Positions 39,798 through 49,705 are shown, counted from the stretch's first letter. The stretch: DNA of 64,000 nt from Anaerolineae bacterium (GCA_013178185.1 JABLXC010000011.1:1-64000), one strand, 5' to 3'. Notes: a model not told the origin generated them from the sequence alone. Numbers and translations: made by a program.

Positions 39798-40928
39798 CTA
39801 TTCTCCCAGGTAGATGCCCTGCCAGATGGCAACATCCCCTTGCGGGCCGCCATTGGTCTCAATTTCAAAGGTAAAGCGTACCTGCTGCCCAACCAGCCCA
39901 AAGCGATTGAGGGGGATACCAATCTCCGCGTTCAGGCCGTCATAAGTTTCTGTCCAGACCCCCAGCACCTGGTCTTCATTGCCCGGAACGCTGGCGTAAA
40001 TGGTGGCTTTGAAATTACAATTTTCCTCGCCGTAACCGCATCCGATCAGGCCGCGGATATGACTACCGCTAGGCACTTTGATGGGCGCAAACTTTGCCCG
40101 GATAACTCCGTTGTCGCGCTGAGGCGGAACCATCACCAGGGAATAACCGCCGGTCAGGCCATTTTCCAAACCAGGCGATTTTTCTTGCTTGAAATAGCCG
40201 TTAGGATCTTTGTCCTTGGACGGGCAGTACATTAAGCCGTCGTTATTGCTCCAGACCGCGCTACATAGGTTATCCACAAAGCTGAAGGTGTTTCCAGAAC
40301 GAATGGACACATAGAACGAACGATTGCCGTCATCCCCCCACCCAAAGATCGCTCCATTTGGGTTGCGCAGCTTCCAAAATCCGGTGTAGGTGCGGTCGCC
40401 AGTAACGTCTGGGGAAACCAGTTCAACCGTAACCAGGGCAATTTGCCCCGGCAGGACGAAACCATCCTGCATCAGCGGTGTAGAGGCGGCCCCACCAAGC
40501 TGGTCGCCGCCCGAGAACACCACCGAGTAATTCTTATCCCATTTGCAATAACCGGTATTCTTGATGGCCCAGGTTTTGCGGAAAACGGTTCCAGGAGGGA
40601 TAACAACGTTATCAGGGATCGTGACATCGCCGACAAATGACATCATATCCAGGCAACCCAAACTCGAATTTTTAGGTTGGGCGGTCTGGTTCAACGGCAT
40701 TTGGGTTGCAAGGGTTGGTGTGGCTGGCAGTGTGGCGGTCGGCGCAGCCGTGGAGGTCTGCTCTAGCCCGGCCACCCTGGTTTCCAGTATCGCGACCGTA
40801 GCGGCGACAGAGGTGTTCAACTGATCCTGCGGGACCATGGTAACCGTTGATGCAGGTTCAGATCCGCAAGAGGACAGAAAGCTGGCTGAAATCACCAGCA
40901 AAATAGCCCATAGTTTAAGTTTTTTCAT
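39798..40928 (-). CDS. Lipoprotein with NBR1-type Ig-like domain (copy 2)
   Basis: A 376-residue paralog of the gene at 38620-39768. A signal peptide ends in the lipobox FLSSC, a coiled-coil-prone segment and Thr/Ala-rich linker follow, then the NBR1-Ig domain (VTIPDNVVIPPGTVFRKTW, NTGYCKWDKN, LRNPNGAIFGWGD) and a C-terminal domain with conserved cysteines. The two copies share domain order and clear similarity, so they arose by tandem duplication. The ATG is at 40928. No catalytic motif was seen. Confidence 0.82.
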   Translation of the reverse strand: MKKLKLWAILLVISASFLSSCGSEPASTVTMVPQDQLNTSVAATVAILETRVAGLEQTSTAAPTATLPATPTLATQMPLNQTAQPKNSSLGCLDMMSFVGDVTIPDNVVIPPGTVFRKTWAIKNTGYCKWDKNYSVVFSGGDQLGGAASTPLMQDGFVLPGQIALVTVELVSPDVTGDRTYTGFWKLRNPNGAIFGWGDDGNRSFYVSIRSGNTFSFVDNLCSAVWSNNDGLMYCPSKDKDPNGYFKQEKSPGLENGLTGGYSLVMVPPQRDNGVIRAKFAPIKVPSGSHIRGLIGCGYGEENCNFKATIYASVPGNEDQVLGVWTETYDGLNAEIGIPLNRFGLVGQQVRFTFEIETNGGPQGDVAIWQGIYLGE

Positions 40929-40987
40929 TCGAGTACTACCTTTCTCCTACAAGCAGCCGGCAGCCTGCCAGGCTTGATTTAGCAGCA

Positions 40988-42229
40988 TTATACCTTACCG
41001 ATCAGCGCTTTAAAAAACAGGCCGATCCTGAAGGTCTGGCCGGATAGCAAATTTTGGGCGCGAAAGATGCCAGCCGCGCTGCTCACCACCAGCACAGAAG
41101 CGCCCGCCAGCAATACAATCGATATAGCAATCTGCCAGACCGGAACCGCCCCAACCGCCAGGCGCATCGGCATCGTCACTGGCGCAGTGAACGGAAAGAG
41201 GCTCAAAGCAACGGCCAAGGCGCCGTTCGGGCGGGTAACCAAGACCGAGATCAGCATCAAAGGCGCCAGTAAGGGCATCATGATGAACAGGGTAGCCTGC
41301 GAGGCCTCCCGCAAGTTAGCGACCAAAGCGCCCAAACCGGCCATCAGGCTGGCGTAAACCGCAAAACCCAATAGAAAATATATCAGCCCCCAACCGATCA
41401 AGCTGGCCGAAAGCGATCCGAAAGAGTTTAAGACGGATGAAGACTGTCCAAGTAGGCCGAACAAGCTATAGCCAATCCCAGCCCAAACCGCCACCTGGAA
41501 CAAGCCGGCCAGTCCAAGCGCGACCACCTTTCCGGCCAGCATCTGCACGGGTTGGAGCGAAGTCATCAACACTTCGAGCACCCGGTTCTGTTTCTCTTCG
41601 GTCACACTGCTCAACAAAAGGGAAGCAGAGCCAAAAATCACTATAAAAAAAACCAGGGCGATGATGTATGGGATGATATAGGTGGTGATATCCTGCGGAT
41701 CTCTGGCTGGCATCTGGTTGAGGTATTGGTAGCGCAGGTTGATCGGGTTGCTGATGCGCTCCAATAATAGAGGCGCATCCTTAAGCAAATTATACAGGAT
41801 GGCTTCTTTTAACGCATCGGACTGCTGAACCGCGCTCAGGGGGTTAAAATCCGGCCGGACCGATGTAATCCTCCCGCTTTCCAGATAATCTTGGTGCAAG
41901 ATATAAAAAGCAGAAATCTCTTCTTGCTGCAGCGCCCTCCGCGCCTCGTCTTCCGATTGGAATTGGAGGAGCCTTTCTTTTGACGGCTCCGGCAGGACCT
42001 TGATCAAACCAGAAAGATCCACAAAACCCTCCGGTTTTTCATCCTGCTCGCCCTCGATGATCTGTATCACCGACGCTGGAGCCGCATTGCGATCTTCACC
42101 TTCCACCACCGAATAGAGCAGCATGATCCCAAAAGGAATAAGCGGCGTCAGGAAGAGCGTCAACATAAAGGAGCGCCGCAGCACCGTTTTGGCAAGTTCA
42201 AATTTAACAACCAGCCAGATGCGCCTCAT
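40988..42229 (-). CDS. ABC-2 type transporter permease (NatB-like), second subunit
   Basis: A 413-residue permease. One N-terminal membrane helix, a long extracytoplasmic segment (about 45-185), then five membrane helices starting at IPYIIALVFFIVIFG, the NatB/ABC-2 layout. Segment EEKQNRVLEVLMTSLQPVQML is the conserved coupling-helix region. The ATG overlaps the upstream permease stop (ATGA). With its partner permease and ATPase it probably exports an ion, a drug or a lipid; the substrate is unknown. Confidence 0.85.
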   Translation of the reverse strand: MRRIWLVVKFELAKTVLRRSFMLTLFLTPLIPFGIMLLYSVVEGEDRNAAPASVIQIIEGEQDEKPEGFVDLSGLIKVLPEPSKERLLQFQSEDEARRALQQEEISAFYILHQDYLESGRITSVRPDFNPLSAVQQSDALKEAILYNLLKDAPLLLERISNPINLRYQYLNQMPARDPQDITTYIIPYIIALVFFIVIFGSASLLLSSVTEEKQNRVLEVLMTSLQPVQMLAGKVVALGLAGLFQVAVWAGIGYSLFGLLGQSSSVLNSFGSLSASLIGWGLIYFLLGFAVYASLMAGLGALVANLREASQATLFIMMPLLAPLMLISVLVTRPNGALAVALSLFPFTAPVTMPMRLAVGAVPVWQIAISIVLLAGASVLVVSSAAGIFRAQNLLSGQTFRIGLFFKALIGKV

Positions 42230-43437
42230 AATGCCTTCTTTTCCAGTCCGAATAATTCTTTAAGCGCCAATCGCTTACCGTAACGGAGCATTCCAAGTCG
42301 AAAAGCTCTTCCGGCCAGCCAGATCGACGCTGCTGCGCAGACATATAACAAAGCGATGGAAAACGCAGTCTGCCAGACCGGCACTGTAGTAAAAGCAAAT
42401 CGCACTGGCAACGTCACCGGGGCTGTCAATGGAAACAGGCTCATCACAACCGAAAGCGGGGCATTCGGGTTTTTCATCAACAAAGACATAAACCAGTACG
42501 GCATCACCAGTGGGATGGTAAACCAACCGGCAACAGCCGAAGCCTCGCTGGTCTCGGTCGCCGTGGCTCCTACTGCAGCCATGAGCGCCGCAACCATAAT
42601 AAAAGCTGGTAGGATGGCTGCCATCGTAAGCCAGAAGGTTGGGGTAAAGACCTGGATACTTTGTATCCACGGAACAAAAGAACGGAGAAAAATCAAGCCA
42701 GCGATTGGCGCAACCAGCCATAAGAAAAGCTGCGTCAAACCAACACTCAGGTTACCCACTATTTTCCCAGCCATTAACTGCGTGGGAGAAACAGAGGTGA
42801 TCACAATTTCCATCGTTCGATTCTCTTTTTCCTCCACAACAGCGCGCAGCAGATAACCGCCCGTCATGTTGACGACAAACATAAAAAGCACGCCAGTCGC
42901 AAGAGGGATGGCAATCTCAACCCAGCGCCCCTCTCCCGATTGGCGGCTGCCATCCAGTGTTTGAATATTCAGCCGGTCGCCTGAAAGCAGGCGGATCTGC
43001 ACCTCTTTCGGTAGATCTTTGACCAAATTCTCTCGGACAAAACTTTCGAAGGCAGTTTGCGCCCCCTGTGAAGGGGTTTCCTTTGCGACCAGCCTCACTT
43101 CACCGCTTTCAAGGTAATTTTTAGAAAAAACGTAATAGCCCTGAATTTCGCCTTTTTCCAGCGCCTGCAATGCCGCCTCTTCACCCGGAAAGGCAACAAT
43201 TTCCACGTCGCGGAATAATTCAGCGGCATCCGGAGCAGATTCGACCGGATTCGCCAACCAGTTTGCAAGATCCACGTAACCTACCGGACGGCCATCGTAT
43301 TGCAAGGCCACCATGATCACCCCAAAAATGCCCATCGCAACGACGATCATCGGCAGGCTGAGAACAGCAAAGATAAATCGCTTTCGGAGGACATGGCGCA
43401 GATATTCATAGAGAAAAACTCGCCAGATCTTCTTCAT
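42226..43437 (-). CDS. ABC-2 type transporter permease (NatB-like), first subunit
   Basis: A 403-residue paralog of the next permease with the same layout: one N-terminal helix, a long outside domain, then five helices beginning IPLATGVLFMFVVNMTGG. The coupling segment is EEKENRTMEIVITSVSPTQLM. Its start overlaps the ATPase stop. The two permeases with different outside domains probably form a heterodimer. Confidence 0.85.
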   Translation of the reverse strand: MKKIWRVFLYEYLRHVLRKRFIFAVLSLPMIVVAMGIFGVIMVALQYDGRPVGYVDLANWLANPVESAPDAAELFRDVEIVAFPGEEAALQALEKGEIQGYYVFSKNYLESGEVRLVAKETPSQGAQTAFESFVRENLVKDLPKEVQIRLLSGDRLNIQTLDGSRQSGEGRWVEIAIPLATGVLFMFVVNMTGGYLLRAVVEEKENRTMEIVITSVSPTQLMAGKIVGNLSVGLTQLFLWLVAPIAGLIFLRSFVPWIQSIQVFTPTFWLTMAAILPAFIMVAALMAAVGATATETSEASAVAGWFTIPLVMPYWFMSLLMKNPNAPLSVVMSLFPLTAPVTLPVRFAFTTVPVWQTAFSIALLYVCAAASIWLAGRAFRLGMLRYGKRLALKELFGLEKKAL

Positions 43438-44339
43438 CCCACTTTTTGTTCTCCCTGTACCACCTCAATGAAAATCTGGTCAAGGGTAGGCATCGCAATT
43501 TCAAATCTCTCCAGGCCAACGCCCGATTCCACCAGCCCGCGCAGGACCTCCTGGGGGGATACGTCCTGGCTCAAATGCAGTAAGACCGTACCATTATGAG
43601 ATTCTCTGGACACAACGCCAGGAATTTGTATTGGAAGCTCACCGACCGGTTTGACAAGCACTTCATGCCCCGCAAACTGGTGCCGAATCTCCTCTAGACG
43701 ACCGTAGAGGACCGCCTTTCCCTGGTTGATCAAGACCAGGCGGTCGCAAAGTTCTTCAACCTGGTTCATCTGGTGTGTACACATCACAATGGTCACCCCC
43801 TTCTCGCGCTGCTCGCGCATCAAATCCTTTACCATTTGCGTGTTGACAGGATCCAGGCCGCTGAACGGTTCATCAATGATGACCAGCTCAGGATTATGCG
43901 CAAAGGTAACAATCAACTGCGCTTTTTGCTGCATACCTTTACTCAACTCCTTGACTTTCTTTTTGCGATGCTGGTTCAGGTCAAAACGTTCCAGATAGGC
44001 GTCCAGGCGCTGCCGGGCATCCGCGCCAGTGAGCCCTTTTAAAGACGCCAGGTAAGTAAGTGCCTGCTCCAGGCGGATATCCTGGTATAAACCGCGTTCT
44101 TCGGGCAGATATCCGATGCGGTCCTTCTTGGCCTCGCTCATCGCGCCCCCCAAGATGCTGACCTGGCCACTGTCGGGCTTGAAGATATCAAGGATGATGC
44201 GGATTGTCGTGGTCTTCCCCGCCCCGTTCGGTCCTAACAGGCCAAAAATCTCACCGGATTCAACGGAAAATGAAACGTCATCCACGGCCCGCAGGCTGCC
44301 AAATTTCTTGACGATATGGTCAATCTGAATCGCTGCCAC
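43434..44339 (-). CDS. ABC transporter ATP-binding protein (NatA-like)
   Basis: A 301-residue ATPase: Walker A GPNGAGKTT at about 36-44, signature LSKGMQQK, Walker B VIIDEPFSGLDP and a C-terminal DUF4162-like extension. It energises the two NatB-like permeases that follow with ATGA overlaps. The GTG at 44339 is preceded by AGGAG. A TATAAT element lies on the minus strand at 44374-44369, without a good -35. Members of this family export sodium or various compounds. Confidence 0.9.
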   Translation of the reverse strand: MAAIQIDHIVKKFGSLRAVDDVSFSVESGEIFGLLGPNGAGKTTTIRIILDIFKPDSGQVSILGGAMSEAKKDRIGYLPEERGLYQDIRLEQALTYLASLKGLTGADARQRLDAYLERFDLNQHRKKKVKELSKGMQQKAQLIVTFAHNPELVIIDEPFSGLDPVNTQMVKDLMREQREKGVTIVMCTHQMNQVEELCDRLVLINQGKAVLYGRLEEIRHQFAGHEVLVKPVGELPIQIPGVVSRESHNGTVLLHLSQDVSPQEVLRGLVESGVGLERFEIAMPTLDQIFIEVVQGEQKVG

Positions 44340-44380
44340 AGGTCTCTCCTGACTTGAAACTCGTTAGGATTATAACAAAG

Positions 44381-44413
44381 GTTCCGCCCCCCAAAAAAAC
44401 GGGGGGGAAACCA
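44381..44413 (-). terminator. GC-rich hairpin between two ABC operons
   Basis: On the minus strand GGTTTCCCCCCC pairs with GGGGGGCGGAACC around a T-run loop. It comes after the last gene of the nucleoside-importer operon and before the NatA-like gene. The T-tail is poor, so termination strength is uncertain. Confidence 0.45.
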
Positions 44414-44469
44414 GTGCGCGGGCGGTCGCTCACAGCCACAACCAACTGCCAAAAGACAGGAAAAAACTG

Positions 44470-45732
44470 TTATTCTTTTTCGTATGGGATTCCTTCAGAA
44501 GCAGGCGCCTGGCCACGCCCCACAACCCCTGCCAGCACAATCATGGTCGCAACATAAGGGGCCATCAACAAGAACTGAGAGGGGATTTCAATCTGCAAGA
44601 TGGCAAGACGGGAAGCCAGGGAATCGGCAAAACCAAACAACAGCCCCGCGCCAAAAGCGCCAAAGGGCATCCAGTTTCCAAAAATCATGGCCGCCAGGCC
44701 GATGAAACCACGTCCGGCTGTCATCACCTCATCAAATCGGCCTACCGAACCAAGTGTAAAATAGGCGCCAGCAAAACTTGCCATCATCCCGCCTAACAGG
44801 ACGGAGAGATACCTGGTCCGGATGACATTGATTCCCAGGGTATCGGCAGCCTTCGGGTGCTCGCCTACCGAGCGCATCCGCAGCCCCCAGCGGGTATAAA
44901 ACAACCCAACATGCAGAAGGATGAGAAAGAGGAACATCGCATAAATAAAAAGGTTGTTATTAAAGAAAATTGGACCGAAAAAGGGAATATCCGCAAGGCC
45001 AGGGATCGGAAATGATTTGAAGATTTGTGGGTTATTGATTTCCATATATCGTTGCATGAATTTCGCGGAGATATAAGAGGTCAACCCGGTAGAAAGAATA
45101 TTGATCACTGTGCCAGCAATGATCTGGTTGGTCTTGTACTTGATGGACAACACCCCAAGCAGCAATCCCATCAACGCCCCCACTGCAACGGCGCTCAGAA
45201 GGCCAAGCCAATTATTGGTTAAGCTGCCCACCAGGGCGCCGACCATAGCGCCTGCCAGCATCATCCCTTCAATCGCAATATTGATCACTCCAGCGCGTTC
45301 ACAAAGGATGCCAGAAAGCGCTCCCAGCGTGATCGGCACTGCCTTCGACAACGTTGTCGAAAGCAGTCCGCCCAGGTTGAGCGACTTTCCAGCAGCAGCC
45401 CAAACCAAAAATCCAAAGACGAACAATGCAACCACTACGGCTAGTACCCAGTTCGTATACCGCTTGAACCCTTTGGCAAGCTGAACACCACCCAAAATGG
45501 CCGCTGCAATCGCCAGGATATTCAGCGTGCCCATTGAGGGCAACACCCAGGTAGGCAGGACACTCGTAAGGCCGCCTGGTGTCAATTCAAACTTTGTGAT
45601 CTGGTCGCTGGCGACATCCCTGGAAAAGAAGAAATAAATGCTGAACGCCAGCGCCAGAAAAACCACACCCATGATCCGTTCTCGCGTTGGAGAAATCGTT
45701 TCGATCTTTTTGTGAAAGGCTTGAGTCGTCAT
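44470..45732 (-). CDS. Nucleoside-type ABC transporter permease (NupQ/BMP system)
   Basis: A 420-residue permease of the ribose/nucleoside (BPD_transp_2) family with about ten helices. Key segments are GALSGILCERAGVINIAIEGMML and VGEHPKAADTLGINVIRTR, characteristic of the YufQ/NupQ type. It pairs with the upstream permease. ATG at 45732 was preferred over GTG at 45741 because AGGGTGG lies upstream of it. The N-terminal hydrophilic extension is longer than in most members. Confidence 0.88.
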   Translation of the reverse strand: MTTQAFHKKIETISPTRERIMGVVFLALAFSIYFFFSRDVASDQITKFELTPGGLTSVLPTWVLPSMGTLNILAIAAAILGGVQLAKGFKRYTNWVLAVVVALFVFGFLVWAAAGKSLNLGGLLSTTLSKAVPITLGALSGILCERAGVINIAIEGMMLAGAMVGALVGSLTNNWLGLLSAVAVGALMGLLLGVLSIKYKTNQIIAGTVINILSTGLTSYISAKFMQRYMEINNPQIFKSFPIPGLADIPFFGPIFFNNNLFIYAMFLFLILLHVGLFYTRWGLRMRSVGEHPKAADTLGINVIRTRYLSVLLGGMMASFAGAYFTLGSVGRFDEVMTAGRGFIGLAAMIFGNWMPFGAFGAGLLFGFADSLASRLAILQIEIPSQFLLMAPYVATMIVLAGVVGRGQAPASEGIPYEKE

Positions 45733-45743
45733 AAATCCCACCC

Positions 45744-47009
45744 TTACTTCATGGATAAGTGGATCCCGGGTTGTTCTTGAGCTGGTTGTTTCAGCCGGTA
45801 GATCGTCCGGATGATCGCCGGGGCGGCGATGAACATCAAAATGACTGCCTGCAAGACCGAGATGATGTCATTTGGAATTCCCAGAGAAACCTGCATAGGC
45901 GTCGCCCCATTCCGCAAGGTGCCGAATAAGAGCGAGGCCAGAACAACGCCCAGCGGGTGGCTATTCCCCAGCAGCGCCAGGGCGATGCTGTCAAAGCCAT
46001 AACCGGACGAAAAAGCCATCGCCAGGTTATGATTGACGCCCAGCACTTCGTTTGCTCCAGCCAGACCTGCCAGCGCCCCGGCCAGTGTCATAGCAAGAAT
46101 AGTATTGCGGGCAACGTTCATCCCTGCATAACGACCGGCAAACGGATTTGACCCCACCGTTCGCAGTTCGAAACCCCAGGTGGTCTTGAACAAGAACCAA
46201 TAAACGACCCAAGCAATCGCCAGGGCAATGAAAAATCCCATGTGAAAGCGGATAGGATCATCAAAGAAGCGCGGCAACTTGGCGCTGTCCAGAATCGTTG
46301 GGCTGACCGGGTTGAAGGATTCGGGGCGTTTCATCGGGCCCGTCAACAGCCAATCGCTCAGCCGGAAGGCAATATAGTTCATCATAATTGTATTGATGAC
46401 CTCATGGCCACCAGTCTTCGCCTTCAACCAGCCGGGGATCAATCCCCAAATCGCCCCGCCTGCTGCCCCCGCCAGGAGCGCCAGCGGAATATGGATGATC
46501 GCCGGCAATCCTTTCACCGCGTAGCCTACAAAGGTCGCCGTTGCGGCGCCGATAAAAATCTGGCCCTCTGCGCCGATATTGAAAACGCCAGCCCGGAAAC
46601 CTAGAGCCACCGACAGACCCGCAAAAATATAGGGAGTAGAGGCTACCAGGCTTTCCAGGATGGGATTGAATGCCCGGCGAACTTCAAGCGGGTCGCCGGA
46701 TTGCAGCGCCGTGATGATACGGGTTGGACTTCCCAGTGATCCGGTGAAGAGCGCTACATAGGAGTTCCAGACCGTTCGCAGCGCTTCAGAGAGTCCCGCA
46801 CCAAAAGACTGCCCGAAAGCGGCATAAACGCTTTCAGTTGTAACGACAATGAAGATGCCGCCAATCACCAGGCCGGTAAACACAGCCAGCACCGGTATCA
46901 GAAGAATTCGCCCGATGCGGGTCTTTCCTTGCTGCTCTTGCGCTGCCCCGGAAATTTCCTCCAGAAGGACTTTCCCGGCGTCTTGTTTATTTACTGGTTT
47001 TTTGTCCAA
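45744..47009 (-). CDS. Nucleoside-type ABC transporter permease (NupP/BMP system)
   Basis: A 421-residue BPD_transp_2 permease. Characteristic segments are VALGFRAGVFNIGAEGQIFIGA, GLIPGWLKAKTGGHEVINTIMMNYIA and VGSNPFAGRYAGMNVARN. It forms a heterodimer with the next permease. It probably starts at TTG 47009, after GGGGG. The N-terminal 40 residues are cytoplasmic and divergent. It sits 11 nt after the ATPase stop. Confidence 0.88.
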   Translation of the reverse strand: MDKKPVNKQDAGKVLLEEISGAAQEQQGKTRIGRILLIPVLAVFTGLVIGGIFIVVTTESVYAAFGQSFGAGLSEALRTVWNSYVALFTGSLGSPTRIITALQSGDPLEVRRAFNPILESLVASTPYIFAGLSVALGFRAGVFNIGAEGQIFIGAATATFVGYAVKGLPAIIHIPLALLAGAAGGAIWGLIPGWLKAKTGGHEVINTIMMNYIAFRLSDWLLTGPMKRPESFNPVSPTILDSAKLPRFFDDPIRFHMGFFIALAIAWVVYWFLFKTTWGFELRTVGSNPFAGRYAGMNVARNTILAMTLAGALAGLAGANEVLGVNHNLAMAFSSGYGFDSIALALLGNSHPLGVVLASLLFGTLRNGATPMQVSLGIPNDIISVLQAVILMFIAAPAIIRTIYRLKQPAQEQPGIHLSMK

Positions 47010-47020
47010 GGGAACCCCCG

Positions 47021-48574
47021 CTACGCTATCGGCAAGCCACTTGAAGCGCCCGCTTGAATTTTTTCTGGCATAACCCCCGCCATGAGCAAACCAATATTCT
47101 CCTTGGTTGCTTCCTTCGAAGGAACCACTGCGATAATATTGCCGCGATACATAACTGCTATACGGTCTGAGAGCTGGAGGATCTCGTCAAGCTCAGTCGA
47201 AGCCAGTAATACAGCAACACCCTCATCCCGTCGTTTGAGGATCTGGCGGTGAATATACTCAATCGACCCGACATCCAATCCGCGAGTGGGTTGTGCAGCA
47301 ACCAGTAAACGGATGGGACGCGAAAGCTCACGGGCAACGATCACTTTTTGCTGGTTGCCCCCAGAAAGCGACCCGACCGGCGTCAAAGCGTTGGGAGTGC
47401 GGATGTCAAATTTCTCAATTAAATCATTGGCTACCTGCAATGCTTTTTGCCAGTCGATCACCTTTCCCCTGGCAAAAGGCTCCAGATAGTACTGGCACAA
47501 GATCAGATTGTCCATAACAGGAAAAGCCAATACCAGGCCATCTCGTTGGCGGTCCTCCGGGATATGCGCCGACCCCAGTTCGGTTACGATGCGGGGGGAT
47601 GCCCGGGTGATATCCTGACCTAACAGGCGGATCCTACCGCTCAAGGGAGTGCGCAAACCAGTAACAGCCTCGATCAACTCGGTCTGTCCGTTGCCCTGCA
47701 CGCCGGCAATGCCTAAAATCTCCCCGGCCCGTACCTCAAAAGAAACCCCTTCCACCGCAACCTGATGGCGGTCATCAGCCAGCATAAGGTTTTCGGCTTC
47801 CAGCACAACTTCACCAGCCTTAAGGGGGCTTCTCTCCAGCTCAAGCTGAACATCGCGACCAACCATCATCGAAGCCAGTAAATTCTGATCAGCTTCGGCA
47901 GGCGCCACGGTACCAATGACCTTGCCGCGCCGGATCACTGTGATCCGATCCGCCACCTCCAAGACCTCGCGCAGCTTATGGGTGATGAAAATAATTGACT
48001 TCCCCTGCTCGGTGAGCGAGTGCATGATCTTGAAGAGCTCATCAGCCTCTTGCGGCGTCAATACAGCAGTAGGTTCATCAAAAATCAGGATATCCGCTTC
48101 CCGGTACAGTAGCTTGATGATCTCGACGCGCTGCTGTACCCCCACAGGAAGATCTTTGATATAACTCTGGGGGTCGACCTCTAAACGATACTGCTGAGAG
48201 ATCCGTGTAATACGATCGGCTGCTTTTTTGCGGTCGAGAAACCCTCCCGGCCGCAATTCTTCCGCACCCAGCATGACATTCTCCGTCACGGTGAAGACCG
48301 GTACCAGCATAAAATGCTGGTGGACCATCCCAACGCCCGCAGCAATTGCATCGCTTGGGGAATGAACCTGGATTTTCTGTCCGCGAACGAAAATATCACC
48401 TTCATCCGGCTGGTACAGCCCATAAAGAATGTTCATCAAGGTAGTCTTTCCTGCGCCATTTTCCCCCAGGAGCGCATGGATCTCTCCCTCTTCAAGCGCC
48501 AAATCAATATGGTCGTTGGCAAGCACACCTGGAAAACGTTTTGTAATCCCTCTTAATTCCAGAACAGGCGCCAT
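47021..48574 (-). CDS. Nucleoside/sugar-type ABC transporter ATP-binding protein (tandem ATPase)
   Basis: A 517-residue protein with two fused ATPase domains, as in NupO, RbsA and MglA. Domain 1 has an intact Walker A GENGAGKTT and signature LPVGVQQRVEI. Domain 2 has a degenerate Walker A (GVQGNGQTE) and signature LSGGNQQKV, with the Walker B-like region carrying AAQPTRGLD, all usual for this type. It powers uptake of the substrate captured by the BMP lipoprotein encoded upstream. AGGAG precedes the ATG. Confidence 0.92.
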   Translation of the reverse strand: MAPVLELRGITKRFPGVLANDHIDLALEEGEIHALLGENGAGKTTLMNILYGLYQPDEGDIFVRGQKIQVHSPSDAIAAGVGMVHQHFMLVPVFTVTENVMLGAEELRPGGFLDRKKAADRITRISQQYRLEVDPQSYIKDLPVGVQQRVEIIKLLYREADILIFDEPTAVLTPQEADELFKIMHSLTEQGKSIIFITHKLREVLEVADRITVIRRGKVIGTVAPAEADQNLLASMMVGRDVQLELERSPLKAGEVVLEAENLMLADDRHQVAVEGVSFEVRAGEILGIAGVQGNGQTELIEAVTGLRTPLSGRIRLLGQDITRASPRIVTELGSAHIPEDRQRDGLVLAFPVMDNLILCQYYLEPFARGKVIDWQKALQVANDLIEKFDIRTPNALTPVGSLSGGNQQKVIVARELSRPIRLLVAAQPTRGLDVGSIEYIHRQILKRRDEGVAVLLASTELDEILQLSDRIAVMYRGNIIAVVPSKEATKENIGLLMAGVMPEKIQAGASSGLPIA

Positions 48575-48635
48575 AGATCTCTCCTATTGAGGAGTCTAAT
48601 TGTATCTTTTATTTTACCATAGCCAGGAATAATAA

Positions 48636-48660
48636 AAAGCCGGCGCAAGGCGCCGGCTTT
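48636..48660 (-). terminator. Intercistronic hairpin between the BMP gene and the ATPase gene
   Basis: AAAGCCGGCGC (48660-48650 on the minus strand) pairs with GCGCCGGCTTT (48646-48636) around CTT and is followed by TTATT. It is strong enough to terminate most transcripts and would leave the binding protein in excess over the membrane subunits. Confidence 0.75.
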
Positions 48661-48679
48661 GTTGCAAAAAACTTTCTGT

Positions 48680-49705
48680 TTAGGGAGCAACCTTAATTTT
48701 ACCGGCGATGATATCTGCCTGAATAGCCTGAACTTCAGCCTTGAGTTCATCGCTCCAGACGGATGTATCCGGAAGGCCAACGCCGTTGTCCGCCAGCGTA
48801 CCGGAATAAATCCCGCCCTTGAAGGTGCCATCTTTCACCTGTTTGGCGGCGGTGAACACGGCGGTCTCGATCTTCTTCATGACAGAAGTCAGGATGATAT
48901 CCTTGTAATCGGGAGCGCTGATCGTCCAATCGGTGTCCACACCCACGATCCAGGCGTTGCCGCGTTCTTTGACGGCAGCGGCGGTGCCAAGACCAACTGG
49001 GCCAGCTACTGGCATGATGATATCGGCGCCTTCATCCATCAGCGTCTCGCCCATCTTGCGGCCGTCATCCGTGCTCTCGAAGTTCCCGGTGAACAGGCCG
49101 GTTTGCTTCTCAGGATCCCAGCCCAACACCTCGACCTTGCCGCCCTTCTGCTCGTTGTAATACTTGACGCCCATCGCGAAACCATCCATGAAGATGGTGA
49201 CGGTCGGGATCTGAATGCCACCAAATGTGCCAACTTTGCCGGTCTTGGTAGAAGCAGCTGCAAGATAACCGGCCAGGAAAGCAGCCTGATCAGTCTGGAA
49301 GGTCAAGCCCAAAACATTCGGTATAGTCGGATCGTAAGCGAAGTCCACGATGGCGAACTTCTGATTCGGGTTCTTTTCTGCCATGGCTTTTGTGGCGTCG
49401 CCCAGCAGGAAACCAACCGTGACGATCAGATCGCATTTCTCTTCGATGAATGCGTTGATGTTCTTCTCGTAATCCGTCTGCTGCTGAGATTCAAGATATT
49501 TGGCTTCAAATCCAAGTTCTTTTTGAGCCATCTGGGCGCCTTCCCAGGCCGTAGCATTGAAGGAGCGATCATCGACACCGCCGGTATCGGTGACTTCGCA
49601 AATCTTCATTTTGGCTGGAGCGGCAGGCTGAGCCGGCTGACAGGCGCTCAACAGCATGGTTACCAGAAGTATGGCAGCCATTACGATATAAAGTTTTTTG
49701 GACAT
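48680..49705 (-). CDS. BMP-family substrate-binding lipoprotein
   Basis: A 341-residue binding protein of the BMP/Med/NupN family. The lipobox is LLSAC (Cys22). Family segments are VTDTGGVDDRSFNATAWEG, VGFLLGDATK, GLTFQTDQAAFLAGYLAA and MPVAGPVGLGTAAAVKE. Members bind purine nucleosides. The frame is open to 49825; the ATG at 49705 was chosen for GGAGGAG and the signal peptide. It is the first gene of the importer operon, with its own promoter at 49779-49807. Confidence 0.92.
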   Translation of the reverse strand: MSKKLYIVMAAILLVTMLLSACQPAQPAAPAKMKICEVTDTGGVDDRSFNATAWEGAQMAQKELGFEAKYLESQQQTDYEKNINAFIEEKCDLIVTVGFLLGDATKAMAEKNPNQKFAIVDFAYDPTIPNVLGLTFQTDQAAFLAGYLAAASTKTGKVGTFGGIQIPTVTIFMDGFAMGVKYYNEQKGGKVEVLGWDPEKQTGLFTGNFESTDDGRKMGETLMDEGADIIMPVAGPVGLGTAAAVKERGNAWIVGVDTDWTISAPDYKDIILTSVMKKIETAVFTAAKQVKDGTFKGGIYSGTLADNGVGLPDTSVWSDELKAEVQAIQADIIAGKIKVAP

